Assembly (NCBI GenBank): GCA_934307695.1
Contig: CAKRCS010000010.1
Span: 12,518 to 76,517, forward strand
Source of the DNA: an uncultured Agathobacter sp.
GTDB taxonomy: Bacteria > Bacillota > Clostridia > Lachnospirales > Lachnospiraceae
DNA length: 64,000 nucleotides
Direction: 5' to 3'
The first letter of the stretch is position 1; the number at the start of each line of letters is the position of its first letter. Below, piece by piece: positions 53,885 through 63,674 of this stretch. Below the pieces are notes generated by a model, which saw only the letters and a program-made list of their open reading frames with translations, searched no databases and was not told the origin of the DNA. The translations under genes were made by a program, and so were the position numbers.

Positions 53885-54336
53885 TACCTGTTCTCCTTCC
53901 CTTTCTCCTCCAGAAGCTTCTGCTCATGCTTCTTCTGGAACAATGCGACCGCCTTTACCACGCCGTCGATGATGGATTCCGGTCTTGCCGCGCATCCCGG
54001 AACGTAGATGTCGACCGGGATCACCGTGTCCACACCGCCCTTGATGTTGTAGCACTCTTTAAAAATGCCTCCGGTGCAGGCGCACGTTCCGACTGCAACA
54101 ACGACCTTCGGATTCGGCATCTGCTCGTAGATCTGGCGCACAACCTCCTCGTTCTGGCTGTTGATTCCGCCCGTTACCAGAAAAATGTCCGCATGCATCG
54201 GATTACCGGTATTTACAACGCCAAACCGCTCCACGTCATACACAGGAGTGGTGCAGGCCAATACTTCAATGTCACAGCCGTTGCAGCTTGATCCGTCATA
54301 ATGGAGCAGCCACGGCGATTTATGTATGTTTTTCAT
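53884..54336 (-). CDS. echC: Ech hydrogenase small subunit (EchC-like)
   Basis: 150 residues. The four Cys of the proximal [4Fe-4S] cluster are in SCNGCDIEV, GTCACTGGIFKECYN and VPGCAARPESI. NuoB-like subunit that passes electrons to the NiFe site in the large subunit. Confidence 0.95.
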   Translation of the reverse strand: MKNIHKSPWLLHYDGSSCNGCDIEVLACTTPVYDVERFGVVNTGNPMHADIFLVTGGINSQNEEVVRQIYEQMPNPKVVVAVGTCACTGGIFKECYNIKGGVDTVIPVDIYVPGCAARPESIIDGVVKAVALFQKKHEQKLLEEKGKENR

Positions 54337-54351
54337 TGTCTTTCCCTCCTA

Positions 54352-55230
54352 TTAACGCTTGATCAGTTCCAGAATGAACAGGTTGAGTCCTCCGGTCACA
54401 AGGGTAACTCCCCACGCCATCTTAAGCATCAGCTGCCATTTTACACGGGCAGATGTGTTGTCGATGAGGATCTCGATGAAAAATACCACAAGGACTGCGA
54501 CTGCTGCCACAAGGTAACTGATCGGATTGGAGTTGATGAAAAACAGTGCAACTACTCCGAGCAAAAATACATTTTCGTACCATTCGGTCACGGTCGTCAC
54601 CGCATACTCGATTCCGACCATCTCCGTCGTAACACCCTTTACAACCTCCTGGTGCGCATGGTGCGTCGTGCTGAGGTCGAACGGTGATTTGCGGAATTTG
54701 ATCGTCAGCACGAAGATAAATCCGATGAAAAATCCCGGCGCAAACACGATCGCAGGATATTTTGCCTGCACGATGTCGCTCACCGCAAAGGTTCCGGTCG
54801 CAAGGTAAAAGCCAACCGCCGTCAAAAGCTCCATCGGCTCGTAGGACATCATCTGCGCCATCTCACGGTGCGTTCCGATCGTGGAGAACGGAGAATGCGT
54901 GGAGGTTGACGCGAGGATCAAAAACATAGCCGCTGTTGACAGGGAGAAAAAGCACATCAGGATGTCAAATCCTCCGAAGAACAGCACGCCGGACAATATT
55001 ACAAAAAACAGATACGACATGACCATCAGAAGCTGGAACTTGTTCACTGCCAGAAGCTGTTTCTGTGTCAGCTTCGCCACATCGTAAAATGGCTGAAGAA
55101 TGCCTGGACCTTTTCTTCCCTGCATCCGCGCAGAGATCTTGCGGTCAAGACCGTCGAGCAGGCCACCAATAATCGGAGCTCCCACTATATAGAGCAACAT
55201 TGCGATAAAACGTATTCCCTGTTCCGTCAT
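54352..55230 (-). CDS. echB: Ech hydrogenase membrane subunit B (NuoH-like)
   Basis: 292 residues from the ATG at 55230, which shares its A with the stop of echA. About eight membrane helices. The NuoH quinone-loop motif is visible as SARMQGRKGPGILQPFYDVA, with IKFRKSPFDLSTTHHAHQEV further on. Anchor and ion-path subunit. Confidence 0.94.
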   Translation of the reverse strand: MTEQGIRFIAMLLYIVGAPIIGGLLDGLDRKISARMQGRKGPGILQPFYDVAKLTQKQLLAVNKFQLLMVMSYLFFVILSGVLFFGGFDILMCFFSLSTAAMFLILASTSTHSPFSTIGTHREMAQMMSYEPMELLTAVGFYLATGTFAVSDIVQAKYPAIVFAPGFFIGFIFVLTIKFRKSPFDLSTTHHAHQEVVKGVTTEMVGIEYAVTTVTEWYENVFLLGVVALFFINSNPISYLVAAVAVLVVFFIEILIDNTSARVKWQLMLKMAWGVTLVTGGLNLFILELIKR

Positions 55231-57161
55231 CAGATGGCACCTCCAATCACTACACACATAAAGATCACGATGATCAAAACACCGACGATAATGGCAGGCT
55301 TAAAGAGCTTGTCCTCCCCGAACCAGTTCGTCATATACCAGTTGGATACCTGCAATTCCTTGGATTCGCCGGCTGCATCGATAAAGTTCTTGTTGTCTCC
55401 GGTATTCGCACCGCCCATGTATACCATAACCGTTTTGTCGTTGCGGTTCTTGGTAAGAAGATAATTGATGGAAGGCACAATGAAGATCGCGCAGATCATG
55501 ATGACCATGATCGCGATATTTCCCTCTGAGATAACCGCGTTGGAAAATCCGTACATATCCTTCATCAGCGGCTCGATCACATACTTGGAGATAAACGGAA
55601 AGCCTACGCAGAGCGCGATCAGAAGCACCGCATGGAAGTACATGGAAATGTACTCGTTCGGCTTCGTGATGTCGCGGTCTTTGCTCGCGTGGATTCCGAG
55701 GATCTTCGCAAACCACTTTGTCCAGTAGAACATGGTGGTGGAACTACCAAATACGATAAAGAGAACCATAAGGGTACTCGGTGCGTCAACGAATGCCTTG
55801 AGTGCCGCCCACTTGGAAACGAGCATACCAAACGGAGCTAAGAACATGCCCGCGATACCGACCATCAGGATAAACGCCAGCTTCGGATAACGCACGGCAA
55901 GTCCCTCCATATCCTCGATGTCACGGCTGCCGGTCGTGTTTTCGATCGCGCCGACACACTGGAACAGCATGGACTTGGAAACTGCGTGGAACATGATCAA
56001 AAATACTGCTGCCCAGATGGTCTCCTGATATCCGGCTCCGGCACAGGCAACGATCAGACCGAGATTGGAGATCGTCGAATATGCAAGCACCTTTTTGCCA
56101 TCGCTCTGCGAGATCGCAAGACAGGATGCAACAAAGAACGTAAAGCCGCCGCACAGATATACCATCTGTCCGACATAGTTGCCGTTCATTGCGAGTGAGA
56201 GACGTACCAGTAAATAAACGCCCGCTTTTACCATCGTTGCGCTGTGCAGAAGTGCTGAGGACGGTGTCGGTGCGACCATTGCGCCGAGCAGCCATCCGGA
56301 AAACGGAAACTGCGCAGATTTGGTAAGTGCCGCAAATGCAAGCATCGCGATCGGGAGAAGCGCCGCGCTTCCCTGTCCGCCGAGGATTGCCAGATCAATC
56401 ACATCATATAAGTTCACGGTTCCCTGCACGCAGATCGCATACGCGATCGCGACTGCAATTCCAAGACCGCCGAGCAGGTTCATCCACAACGCCTTGAAGG
56501 AGTTGTCGATTGCCTCCTGTGTTCCGGTATATCCGATCAGAAGGAACGAGCATACGCTGGTGATCTCCCAGAAGAAATAAAGCCAGATCAGGCTCATGGA
56601 GAGAACCAGACCGAACATCGCTCCGTAAAAAACAAAGATCATGGCAAAGAAAAAGCTTCTGCGATCCGGTACCTCCTTGTGGTGGTGGATATGATAACCA
56701 TGCATATATCCAACCGCATAGATTCCGATCGCTACACCGATGACGCCAATTATTAAAATCATGATAAAGGTAAGCCAATCGATTCTGATATGTAAGGTGT
56801 CAGCCGCTTCCGGTCCGAACAGTTCAATTCCTGCTACCAAAAACGTCTGAACGATAGATAAAAGACTTATGATCGTTTTGTGATGCCTGATCGACAGATA
56901 GATGATCAAAAACATCAACAAAAAGTCTCCTATTAAGATGATCTTGTCAAATACTCCCGTATATGGCAAGTCGAATGTGATTGCCGTTCCACCATTCATA
57001 AACCACATTCCCGCGGTGATAACTGCAAGTACGGCAACGATTGCTCCACAGATATAAACGATCGTGCTACGGATCTTGCTGACTTTGATCACTGCCGGCA
57101 AAATAGCCATGACAAATGGAAGACAGATCAGGGCTGTTGCTAATAATGCTAGTGTGTCCAT
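55230..57161 (-). CDS. echA: Ech hydrogenase antiporter-like subunit A (NuoL-like)
   Basis: 643 residues from the ATG at 57161, with GAGGAGG 8 nt upstream. About 14-16 membrane helices of the NuoL/MrpA family. Core motifs are FFWEITSVCSFLLIGYTGTQ, FAALTKSAQFPFSGWLLGAM and SALLHSATMVKAGVYLLVRL. It translocates the coupling ion when electrons pass from ferredoxin to protons. First gene of the operon. Confidence 0.95.
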   Translation of the reverse strand: MDTLALLATALICLPFVMAILPAVIKVSKIRSTIVYICGAIVAVLAVITAGMWFMNGGTAITFDLPYTGVFDKIILIGDFLLMFLIIYLSIRHHKTIISLLSIVQTFLVAGIELFGPEAADTLHIRIDWLTFIMILIIGVIGVAIGIYAVGYMHGYHIHHHKEVPDRRSFFFAMIFVFYGAMFGLVLSMSLIWLYFFWEITSVCSFLLIGYTGTQEAIDNSFKALWMNLLGGLGIAVAIAYAICVQGTVNLYDVIDLAILGGQGSAALLPIAMLAFAALTKSAQFPFSGWLLGAMVAPTPSSALLHSATMVKAGVYLLVRLSLAMNGNYVGQMVYLCGGFTFFVASCLAISQSDGKKVLAYSTISNLGLIVACAGAGYQETIWAAVFLIMFHAVSKSMLFQCVGAIENTTGSRDIEDMEGLAVRYPKLAFILMVGIAGMFLAPFGMLVSKWAALKAFVDAPSTLMVLFIVFGSSTTMFYWTKWFAKILGIHASKDRDITKPNEYISMYFHAVLLIALCVGFPFISKYVIEPLMKDMYGFSNAVISEGNIAIMVIMICAIFIVPSINYLLTKNRNDKTVMVYMGGANTGDNKNFIDAAGESKELQVSNWYMTNWFGEDKLFKPAIIVGVLIIVIFMCVVIGGAI

Positions 57162-57199
57162 TATACAATTCCTCCTCATAAAATAAAAACCCATCTTTT

Positions 57200-57228
57200 G
57201 TTATAGCATTTAATCAGGGAATTGTTAA
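57200..57228 (-). promoter_or_regulatory. Probable promoter of the ech operon
   Basis: Minus strand: TTAACA (57228-57223), 17-bp spacer, TATAAC (57205-57200), 38 nt before the echA start. Confidence 0.5.
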
Positions 57229-57284
57229 TAGATTTTCTCATTTTCGTTAAAAATGTAACATTTTAAAGGAGTTATCCACAATTT

Positions 57285-57953
57285 TTACTTCATACTTTCG
57301 TACAAAGTGCATATCTGCTCGATTGTCAGATCATCTGCATGTAAAAGGAATATGGATTCGCCGTATTCGTAGTAGGCGCTGCTTGTTCCGCCCTCCGATA
57401 AATTTATAAAAAGTGTGTTTCCGTTCACCGTTCTTGTGACCGGATGGTCGTAGGTCGTCCCGCCTAAGATCAGGTTCATGCTGTCCCGGACAAGGATCTG
57501 ATTCCAGTATATGTGATCTCCGCGATTATTTTCATAGCTGATCGTCAGCGTATCCTCCGCCTCTTTGCGGCTTTTTTCAACATATCCATCCAAAACTTCC
57601 GGCTCCATATAGATTATATCCTGTGGGGCATTTTCCCGTTCATAAGAATATGTGATCCGCTCATCCCGAACGGACTTGGTAGAATCAAAATGAAAAAGCC
57701 GATCTGCCTCTATATTTACAGACAGCGCTAACAGCCCTCCCACCATACACAGCGCAACAACCGCTGCCCGGCGATAAGACTTGCAGTACGCATTGTGCCA
57801 GAAACGCTTCTCTTTTTGGATGAGCTTGTCCATTTTCTTTTCAAACACATCCGAAAAACGGTATGTCTCATCCATTTCCGACTCTAAAGCGCTTATCATT
57901 GCCGCATCCACAACCGGCATATTCTCATATAACCACTGATCCGTCACCTTCAT
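57285..57953 (-). CDS. Probable anti-sigma factor with DUF4367-like domain
   Basis: 222 residues. A cytoplasmic N-terminus (about 1-60) precedes one membrane helix (RRAAVVALCMVGGLLALSVN, about 61-80) and a ~140-residue extracytoplasmic domain of DUF4367 type. The gene overlaps the sigma factor gene by 4 nt, the usual sigma/anti-sigma arrangement. It probably holds the sigma factor inactive until a surface signal is sensed. Confidence 0.8.
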   Translation of the reverse strand: MKVTDQWLYENMPVVDAAMISALESEMDETYRFSDVFEKKMDKLIQKEKRFWHNAYCKSYRRAAVVALCMVGGLLALSVNIEADRLFHFDSTKSVRDERITYSYERENAPQDIIYMEPEVLDGYVEKSRKEAEDTLTISYENNRGDHIYWNQILVRDSMNLILGGTTYDHPVTRTVNGNTLFINLSEGGTSSAYYEYGESIFLLHADDLTIEQICTLYESMK

Positions 57954-58489
57954 CTGCTTTCCTCTTCCAATTCCGCTAATGCGCGCTCGATCATTTCTTT
58001 GCCTCTGGCGATCCGCTGTCTTACCGTCACTTCCTTGATACCATACAACTTCGCAATCTCGCGGTTCTCCATGCCGACCGAATATTTTAGCAGAAAAATG
58101 TCCCGGTACTTCACCGGAAGATTTTTTAAAACCTCCAATGCCCGATTCTCCGTATCTGTCTCCAGATAGGATACCGCCGTAGCATTTTCTGCCAGCTCAT
58201 CCATATACAATTCACTCGACGACTGTTTTTTCCGCTTTCTGTAAAGATCTATCGACGCATTTTTTGTAATCGTGATTATGTACCGCTTTGTCGCCGTACT
58301 GCCGACTTCCCCGATCTTGTCCATGTTCTTTGCAAGCTTTTCAAATGCATTGTGGACAGCGTCCTCCGCCATATAGGAATCCTGCAGCACATCCATTGCA
58401 ACCTTCATCATCAGGTATTTGTACGTTTCATAGAGGATCTCGAATTTTCTCTTTTGCCCCGGCTCATCCGCCATCATCAAACCAAACAT
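57950..58489 (-). CDS. ECF-type RNA polymerase sigma factor
   Basis: 179 residues. Region 2 reads YKYLMMKVAMDVLQDSYMAE, DAVHNAFEKLAK and KRYIITITKNASIDLYRKRK; region 4 is LPVKYRDIFLLKYSVGMENREI followed by KEVTVRQRIARGKEM, stated here in two parts. It directs polymerase to a small set of promoters. Next to its anti-sigma gene. Confidence 0.9.
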   Translation of the reverse strand: MFGLMMADEPGQKRKFEILYETYKYLMMKVAMDVLQDSYMAEDAVHNAFEKLAKNMDKIGEVGSTATKRYIITITKNASIDLYRKRKKQSSSELYMDELAENATAVSYLETDTENRALEVLKNLPVKYRDIFLLKYSVGMENREIAKLYGIKEVTVRQRIARGKEMIERALAELEEESR

Positions 58490-58493
58490 ATTT

Positions 58494-58964
58494 TTACTCG
58501 ATCTCGTAATTCATCGTATCGATCCGGTTATCCTCCGTAAAAAGCAACTGCCCCTTTATACCCGTTCTACTTTCCTGCGCCCCGCTCTCCCCAATCACGA
58601 TATCCAGCGAAAACGCGCAATTTCCGTTGTCGTCGAACTCGCATTTGACAGCCTGCACCTGCACATTACCGCCTGTCCCATATAAAAGGTCATACTTGAC
58701 CGGCTCCCGGTTTTCCAGAAGCTCCTCTATGGCACGCTCCGTCAGATATGCACCCCAGCGGTCTGTATAGCCCTGCTCGCCGCTTTTCATCAGCTCCTGT
58801 CCACGGCTGGCATCCCACCTGAAATAATCTGCCAAAAAGTCAGCCGCAATCTCCTGCTTCTTCTCCGTGCTGTCCGCACCCGGCCGGCTCATGATCCCAA
58901 GCACAAGCAATACAATAGCGATAGCTCCAATAACCGCACCCAGAATCAACTTCCTTTTCCCCAT
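58494..58964 (-). CDS. Membrane-anchored hypothetical protein
   Basis: 156 residues from the ATG at 58964 (a GTG three codons upstream overlaps the ribosome binding site). One N-terminal helix (about 5-24), then a soluble extracytoplasmic domain of about 125 residues with TDRWGAYLTERAIEELLENR and QAVKCEFDDNGNCAFSLDIV. No family recognised. It lies 4 nt before the sigma factor gene and is probably the first gene of that operon. Confidence 0.65.
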   Translation of the reverse strand: MGKRKLILGAVIGAIAIVLLVLGIMSRPGADSTEKKQEIAADFLADYFRWDASRGQELMKSGEQGYTDRWGAYLTERAIEELLENREPVKYDLLYGTGGNVQVQAVKCEFDDNGNCAFSLDIVIGESGAQESRTGIKGQLLFTEDNRIDTMNYEIE

Positions 58965-59176
58965 ACTCCGCACTCCTTCTTATTTGTATAATTTCCACCT
59001 GTTATTCATCTATACAATAATAACGTAACGACATGCGGATTTGTTACATTTTTGATGAATGCAGCCAAAAATATCCTTGTGCATGTAAAATGCCCGATAT
59101 TGCATGCATTCCATTTTGATACGGATTCCTCTGTTTTGTGTGTAATAAATTTGTGAAATATTGTCGAAACGACAGA

Positions 59177-60067
59177 CTAGTAGTTTTGCGCAGTAAGATA
59201 CTGTTCAAATTCCTCGATGGAAGCTGCTCTTGCAGCTTTCTTAGTAAGATCCTTAAGAACCTCAAGATCGTTGATAGACGCAATCCTACTCTCAAGATCA
59301 TCGGAAACCGGTGACAGATCAGATAAGAAGTCAACAATAGCACTAACTAAAGCTTCTATTCCTTCAGCCTTTCCATCTTCTTTTCCGGCATTATATTCTT
59401 CTTTCATCAATTCTTCAACTAACATATAACGCCTCCCAAATTCCCGATCAAACTTTACTTTCTCAACAGATTTTTGCAAGCGGCTGACAAATTCGTCGGA
59501 ATAGTTTTTCCTGCTTTCCTCCAAGCCAGCTCCTGCATACTTTAGAAAATTTACGAGGCTTTCTGATACCTCGTCCCCATTCTCTCCAACCGTACTTAAA
59601 AATACTGTATGACTGCCATCGGTATACGGATACTCCCGATCCTCCTGTATATATTGTTTGATGGTGTACTTATACTTTTTCAGTCCGATTGGATCAAAAT
59701 CACAGATAAAAATGACATACGCTTCGGGTAAGCTCTCATAGTCAATCCCTGCCCCCAACAGTTCCATGTCAATCTGACTATGATAATACCTCGACCTTTT
59801 TGCAATCAAATGGTTTGCGACCTGCATCTCCACATCAAAGTGTGTATTCTTATCATCCTTGAGATATACGTCCAGCCGGATGCCCTTATACTCCGGATTG
59901 TAGACGATGCTCTTCTCGTATGATATAACGAGATGGTCGATCACAATGTCAAGCGCCCGCTCCAAAAAGCCTTTGGCGTTCTCCTCATCCATCATAACCG
60001 CCGCAAACATGAAATTGTCCTTGAAGGTCAATTCCTGCAATGTCTTTCTGTTTTTCTTCTCCTGCAT
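59177..60067 (-). CDS. Rpn-family PD-(D/E)XK nuclease (transposase-like)
   Basis: 296 residues. The N-terminus ELTFKDNFMFAAVMMDEENA and the active-site segment GIRLDVYLKDD, then HFDVEMQV (Asp, then Glu-x-Gln) are typical of Rpn/PDDEXK transposase-like proteins. The C-terminus is helical. Such genes are abundant in Lachnospiraceae and promote RecA-independent recombination in E. coli RpnA. No inverted ends were found around it. Confidence 0.9.
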   Translation of the reverse strand: MQEKKNRKTLQELTFKDNFMFAAVMMDEENAKGFLERALDIVIDHLVISYEKSIVYNPEYKGIRLDVYLKDDKNTHFDVEMQVANHLIAKRSRYYHSQIDMELLGAGIDYESLPEAYVIFICDFDPIGLKKYKYTIKQYIQEDREYPYTDGSHTVFLSTVGENGDEVSESLVNFLKYAGAGLEESRKNYSDEFVSRLQKSVEKVKFDREFGRRYMLVEELMKEEYNAGKEDGKAEGIEALVSAIVDFLSDLSPVSDDLESRIASINDLEVLKDLTKKAARAASIEEFEQYLTAQNY

Positions 60068-60162
60068 TAAATTCCTCCTTGTAATGTGTGAGGAATCCGC
60101 GACTACATTATACTATGAGGTAAATTCAGTTGCAAGATAAACTATGTGCCAACTAGTCTAAA

Positions 60163-60579
60163 TTATTCAGTTGTAAAGACTGTCCCATCCTCTAATGTTG
60201 ATTGGAATGGCAGCTCATAGGTTGAGTCCTTTTCCTGATATATGAGTTTTCCATCCTCGAATGTAAATGTGACATACTTGCCATTTGCATACCGCAGGAT
60301 TACGCGGTTGTCCTCGCAATCATACCTGTCAGGTGTCTCGCCCTCTGTAAGCGAACTTGATGTTGCATCATATAATGTAAAAGCGCCATCCTCTTTTAAC
60401 TCCAGTATAAAGGTTGCTCCCTCGCCTATATATGAATGTCCTTTTACCGTGGATTCCAGACTCGTATCCGTATTGCCGGAATCCTTTACTTTTGCGTAAA
60501 CTATAACCCCAATTATAACAATCAGCAAACCTATAACTATAACGATTATTTTGTTCTTTCCCCTGTTCTGCATCATCAT
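60163..60579 (-). CDS. Small membrane-anchored hypothetical protein
   Basis: 138 residues from the first of three successive ATG codons at 60579-60571; GGGGG precedes them, and the second or third ATG may be used. A helix (about 8-27) anchors it, followed by a beta-rich domain (SYIGEGATFILELKEDGAFT, then ITYANGKYV-like NRVILRYANGKYVTFTFEDG). No family recognised. The domain layout resembles DUF4950-like secreted proteins but this is not firm. Confidence 0.6.
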   Translation of the reverse strand: MMMQNRGKNKIIVIVIGLLIVIIGVIVYAKVKDSGNTDTSLESTVKGHSYIGEGATFILELKEDGAFTLYDATSSSLTEGETPDRYDCEDNRVILRYANGKYVTFTFEDGKLIYQEKDSTYELPFQSTLEDGTVFTTE

Positions 60580-60659
60580 GATCCCCCTAATCCAATGCAA
60601 TCGCAACAACATTTGTCCTTTTTATTATATATCTGTCTTGATTCTTGTGTAAAGTAAAA

Positions 60660-60687
60660 AAGGCGCCGGTCAAACGACCAACGCCTT
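60660..60687 (-). terminator. Terminator after the Ig-like protein gene
   Basis: AAGGCG and CGCCTT outer arms, GGTC/GACC inner arms, then TTTTTTAC on the minus strand. Confidence 0.8.
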
Positions 60688-60707
60688 AATCTCAAGCACT
60701 ATTCTAC

Positions 60708-61331
60708 TTATTCACAAGGAGTTGCTAAAACCGGCAGCAGCTCATCCATGGTATCTGCCATAGCCAGAATTGCATCCAATACATCATCGATATCGTCATC
60801 TGTGTAGGACTTCGGGTTTGCAACAACATCATTTGCTGTATCTACAACATCTGCGCAAGCTACGAGATAATCAACAGCTTCCTCATTATCCAGCCATCCG
60901 TTCATCTCAGCCAGCTCATAAGCGTAAACATACAGGAGGTTCAACTCTGCGTTGACACGCTTTACAGCTTCAAGTGCTGTAATCTTTGCCTTAACGGTAA
61001 TCTTTGTCTTTGCCTTGTAGGTGTTCTTTCCTTCTTTAATGGTAACCGTGATTACTGCTGTACCTTTCTTCTTTGCGGTAACAACACCATTCTTGTTTAC
61101 AGATGCTACGGAGCTCTTGCTTGACTTGTAAGAGATCTTTGCATTGTCTGCTGCGTCATAGACATTCAGCGTCCACTTCTCACCCTTTGCCAGTGTGTAC
61201 TGCTTTACTACAAAAGCGTCTGTTGTTGCTGCCTTAACCGTGGTCGGGATCAGCACCGTTGTAAGTACGAGTGCAAGAGCCATAACAACTACTGTTAAGC
61301 GTTTTAAGATGTGGATATTGTTCTTTTCCAT
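60708..61331 (-). CDS. Secreted protein with bacterial Ig-like (Big_2) domain
   Basis: 207 residues from the ATG at 61331, with GGGAAGGAGAAT upstream. Signal peptide: KRLTVVVMALALVLTTVLIP, with a likely cut after the Ala-rich VKA (about residue 34). The Big_2 domain (about 45-120) has ISYKSSKSSVASVNKNGVVT and GTAVITVTIKEGKNTYKAKT. The C-terminal ~85 residues are acidic and helical (NPKSYTDDDIDDVLDAILAM). No cell wall anchor is seen. It is divergent from the AgrA-like gene, so it may be its target. Confidence 0.85.
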   Translation of the reverse strand: MEKNNIHILKRLTVVVMALALVLTTVLIPTTVKAATTDAFVVKQYTLAKGEKWTLNVYDAADNAKISYKSSKSSVASVNKNGVVTAKKKGTAVITVTIKEGKNTYKAKTKITVKAKITALEAVKRVNAELNLLYVYAYELAEMNGWLDNEEAVDYLVACADVVDTANDVVANPKSYTDDDIDDVLDAILAMADTMDELLPVLATPCE

Positions 61332-61512
61332 TTTAAATTCTCCTTCCCTTTTGTGATGTAGCCCATCAACTGATAGGAATATTATAGTAAATTTATTTGC
61401 GCGTGGGACGAAATTGCACGAATCGTACCAAAAATGTCCTAAATCGACACTACTACTGTTGCGCAAAATATGTCATAATAAAATTATCATAAATGTATGG
61501 AGATTTTTGCCA

Positions 61513-62235
61513 ATGATAAAAATAGCCTTTTGCGATGATGACAGCACGGTATTGGATACGCTCCACGAGGATCTGGCGCTTTATCGTGCATCCAGGAACA
61601 AAGAAATTGCAGATTGCTTTTTTCAGAATCCGATCGAACTGATCACCGAAATTGAAAAGGGCATGCGCTACGACATCATCTTTTTGGATATCCTCATGCC
61701 GGGGGAAAATGGCATGGATGCCGCTGCGGAGATCCGAACCTACGACGAGGATGTAAAAATCGTTTTTCTTACCTCCTCCTCCGAGTATGCGGTGCAGTCC
61801 TACCGGATCCAGGCGTTTTACTATCAGCTCAAGCCGATCAGCCGGGACGACTTTTTCCACCTGATGGACTCAATCCTTGTCCAGTTGGAGAAGCAGCAGG
61901 CAAAAAGCCTTCTTCTCTCCTGCAAAAACGGCATTACGCGCATCAAGCCGGAACAGCTTGAATACTGCGAAGTGATCCACCGGACACTCCTGATCCATCT
62001 GATCTCCGGCGAAGTCCTCGAAAGCATTGGAACGATGGAAGAATTAAACGAGCAGCTCAAGTCGTTCGGGAATTTTTTGCGCCCGCACCGGTCTTATATC
62101 GTGAACCTCGACTATATCCAGAACCTTTCGTTTAGGGCGATCATTACAACGAGCCAGGCGGTAATACCGATCCCGCGCGGCAAATATAACAGCATCAAAA
62201 ATATGTTTTTAGAATATGCATTCACGAATAGGTAG
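61513..62235 (+). CDS. AgrA/LytTR-family response regulator
   Basis: 240 residues from the ATG at 61513. Receiver: CDDDSTV, phospho-acceptor in DIIFLDILMPGENG (about residue 56), and Lys in QLKPISRDDF. The C-terminal LytTR domain has LEYCEVIHRTLLIHLISGEV, then FLRPHRSYIVNLDYIQNLSF. It would activate promoters carrying 9-bp direct repeats. The sensor gene follows 8 nt after. Confidence 0.93.
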   Translation: MIKIAFCDDDSTVLDTLHEDLALYRASRNKEIADCFFQNPIELITEIEKGMRYDIIFLDILMPGENGMDAAAEIRTYDEDVKIVFLTSSSEYAVQSYRIQAFYYQLKPISRDDFFHLMDSILVQLEKQQAKSLLLSCKNGITRIKPEQLEYCEVIHRTLLIHLISGEVLESIGTMEELNEQLKSFGNFLRPHRSYIVNLDYIQNLSFRAIITTSQAVIPIPRGKYNSIKNMFLEYAFTNR

Positions 62236-62243
62236 GTATTTGT

Positions 62244-63515
62244 ATGGCTTTTGCACTTTCTCTTTTGAACAATATTTCCGTCAGCCTATACGGAAGCATC
62301 CTGTCTGCGTCCTTTTGTGACGCGATCACCAGCCGCAGGAAAAAAATCTTTTTTATCTGCGCCATGCTATGTCTCCCCTTTGTGCAGGGAATTGCATACA
62401 TTCTCTGGGGAGGCGAATTTGTAAGAAAAATTTATCCGCTTGTGGTTCATGTTCCGCTTTTCTTCATTCTCGCATTTATGACGAAGCGGGCGCTATGGCC
62501 GTTCTTTTCCATCCTGATGGCGTACTTATGCTGTCAGCTGCGGCGCTGGATCGCATTATTTATTGTATCGATATTTTCCGGTGGAAAACCAATGCTCGAC
62601 CTTGTGGAGCTTATCGTGACCGTCCCTCTGCTATTGCTGCTACTGCGCTTTGCAGCTCCGGTTATCCGCCCGCTGTCAGGCTACAATGCCAAAATGCAAT
62701 GTCAATTTGGTGTGATTCCTCTGCTCTACTATGTGTTCGACTACACATCCAACGTGTATACAAACCTTCTTTCCAACGGTGGACCGGTTTTTGTAGAGTT
62801 TATGCCGTTCGTATGCTGCGCCGCTTATCTTAGCTTTTTACTCTACAATTCAACCGTGGAGCACTCCCGGAATGAATTGCGGGAAACGCAGAAAACATTG
62901 AGTATCCAGCTAAAACAGGCCGTCCGGGAAATCGATTCCCTGCGGGAATCACAGACGCTCGCCAGCCAGTACCGGCATGATATGCGACACCATCTGCAAT
63001 ATGTATCCACCTGTATCAAAAACGGACAGGAGGAGCAGGCATTGTCCTACATGTCCGGGATCTGCAAGGAGATCGAAGCCCAGAAGGTAGTGCGTTACTG
63101 TGAAAACGAAGCTGCTAACCTCATTCTTTCGTCCTTTGCAAGCCGCGCCGCCAAAGCAGGCATTCAGATGAACATAAAAGGCTCCTTTCCAGCGTCGACG
63201 AGACTTTCCGACAGCGACCTGTGCGTCCTTCTCTCTAACGCACTTGAAAACGCGATCAATGCGTGTAAGCCACTCGCCCGCAGCGGCATCCATTGTGTTA
63301 TTGATGTGCAGTTCTACAATAAGGATGACCGCCTCTTTTTACAGATTGAAAACCCATTTCAAAAGCCGATCGTCTTTGAAAACCAGATCCCGGTATCACA
63401 CGAGCCGGGACACGGCATGGGTATTCAAAGCATCTGTGCTATCGTAGATCACTATGGTGGCATCTACACCTTCTTGACACAGGATCAGCACTTTATCCTG
63501 CGGTTGTCCATTTAA
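62244..63515 (+). CDS. AgrC-like sensor histidine kinase (GHKL ATPase)
   Basis: 423 residues. Six or so hydrophobic segments occupy about residues 1-205. The H-box is SQYRHDMRHHLQYVST (about residue 245), the N-box VLLSNALENAINACK and the G-box GHGMGIQSICAI. This is the layout of peptide-sensing AgrC/ComD kinases. No agrD or agrB-like gene is in the window, so the inducing peptide, if any, is encoded elsewhere. Confidence 0.9.
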   Translation: MAFALSLLNNISVSLYGSILSASFCDAITSRRKKIFFICAMLCLPFVQGIAYILWGGEFVRKIYPLVVHVPLFFILAFMTKRALWPFFSILMAYLCCQLRRWIALFIVSIFSGGKPMLDLVELIVTVPLLLLLLRFAAPVIRPLSGYNAKMQCQFGVIPLLYYVFDYTSNVYTNLLSNGGPVFVEFMPFVCCAAYLSFLLYNSTVEHSRNELRETQKTLSIQLKQAVREIDSLRESQTLASQYRHDMRHHLQYVSTCIKNGQEEQALSYMSGICKEIEAQKVVRYCENEAANLILSSFASRAAKAGIQMNIKGSFPASTRLSDSDLCVLLSNALENAINACKPLARSGIHCVIDVQFYNKDDRLFLQIENPFQKPIVFENQIPVSHEPGHGMGIQSICAIVDHYGGIYTFLTQDQHFILRLSI

Positions 63516-63536
63516 TGTAGGAATTACATACGACAA

Positions 63537-63572
63537 AAGAATATGCGCACCCTTATGGGCGCGCATATTCTT
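63537..63572 (+). terminator. Hairpin after the AgrC-like gene
   Basis: AAGAATATGCGC and GCGCATATTCTT perfect arms with a 12-nt loop. There is no long T-run, so termination is plausible but not certain. Confidence 0.55.
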
Positions 63573-63674
63573 CATAGGATTAGGGTGTCAAAAGATGGTT
63601 TTATATTTTTTGATTAGCAAATTGCACAAAGCTGAACCTTGTTTTGCTCCGATTAGGAAAAGAAATTTCCTATA

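Noticed and set aside
59177..60067. Insertion sequence around the Rpn-type nuclease gene
   Set aside because: No terminal inverted repeats or target duplication could be found on either side.
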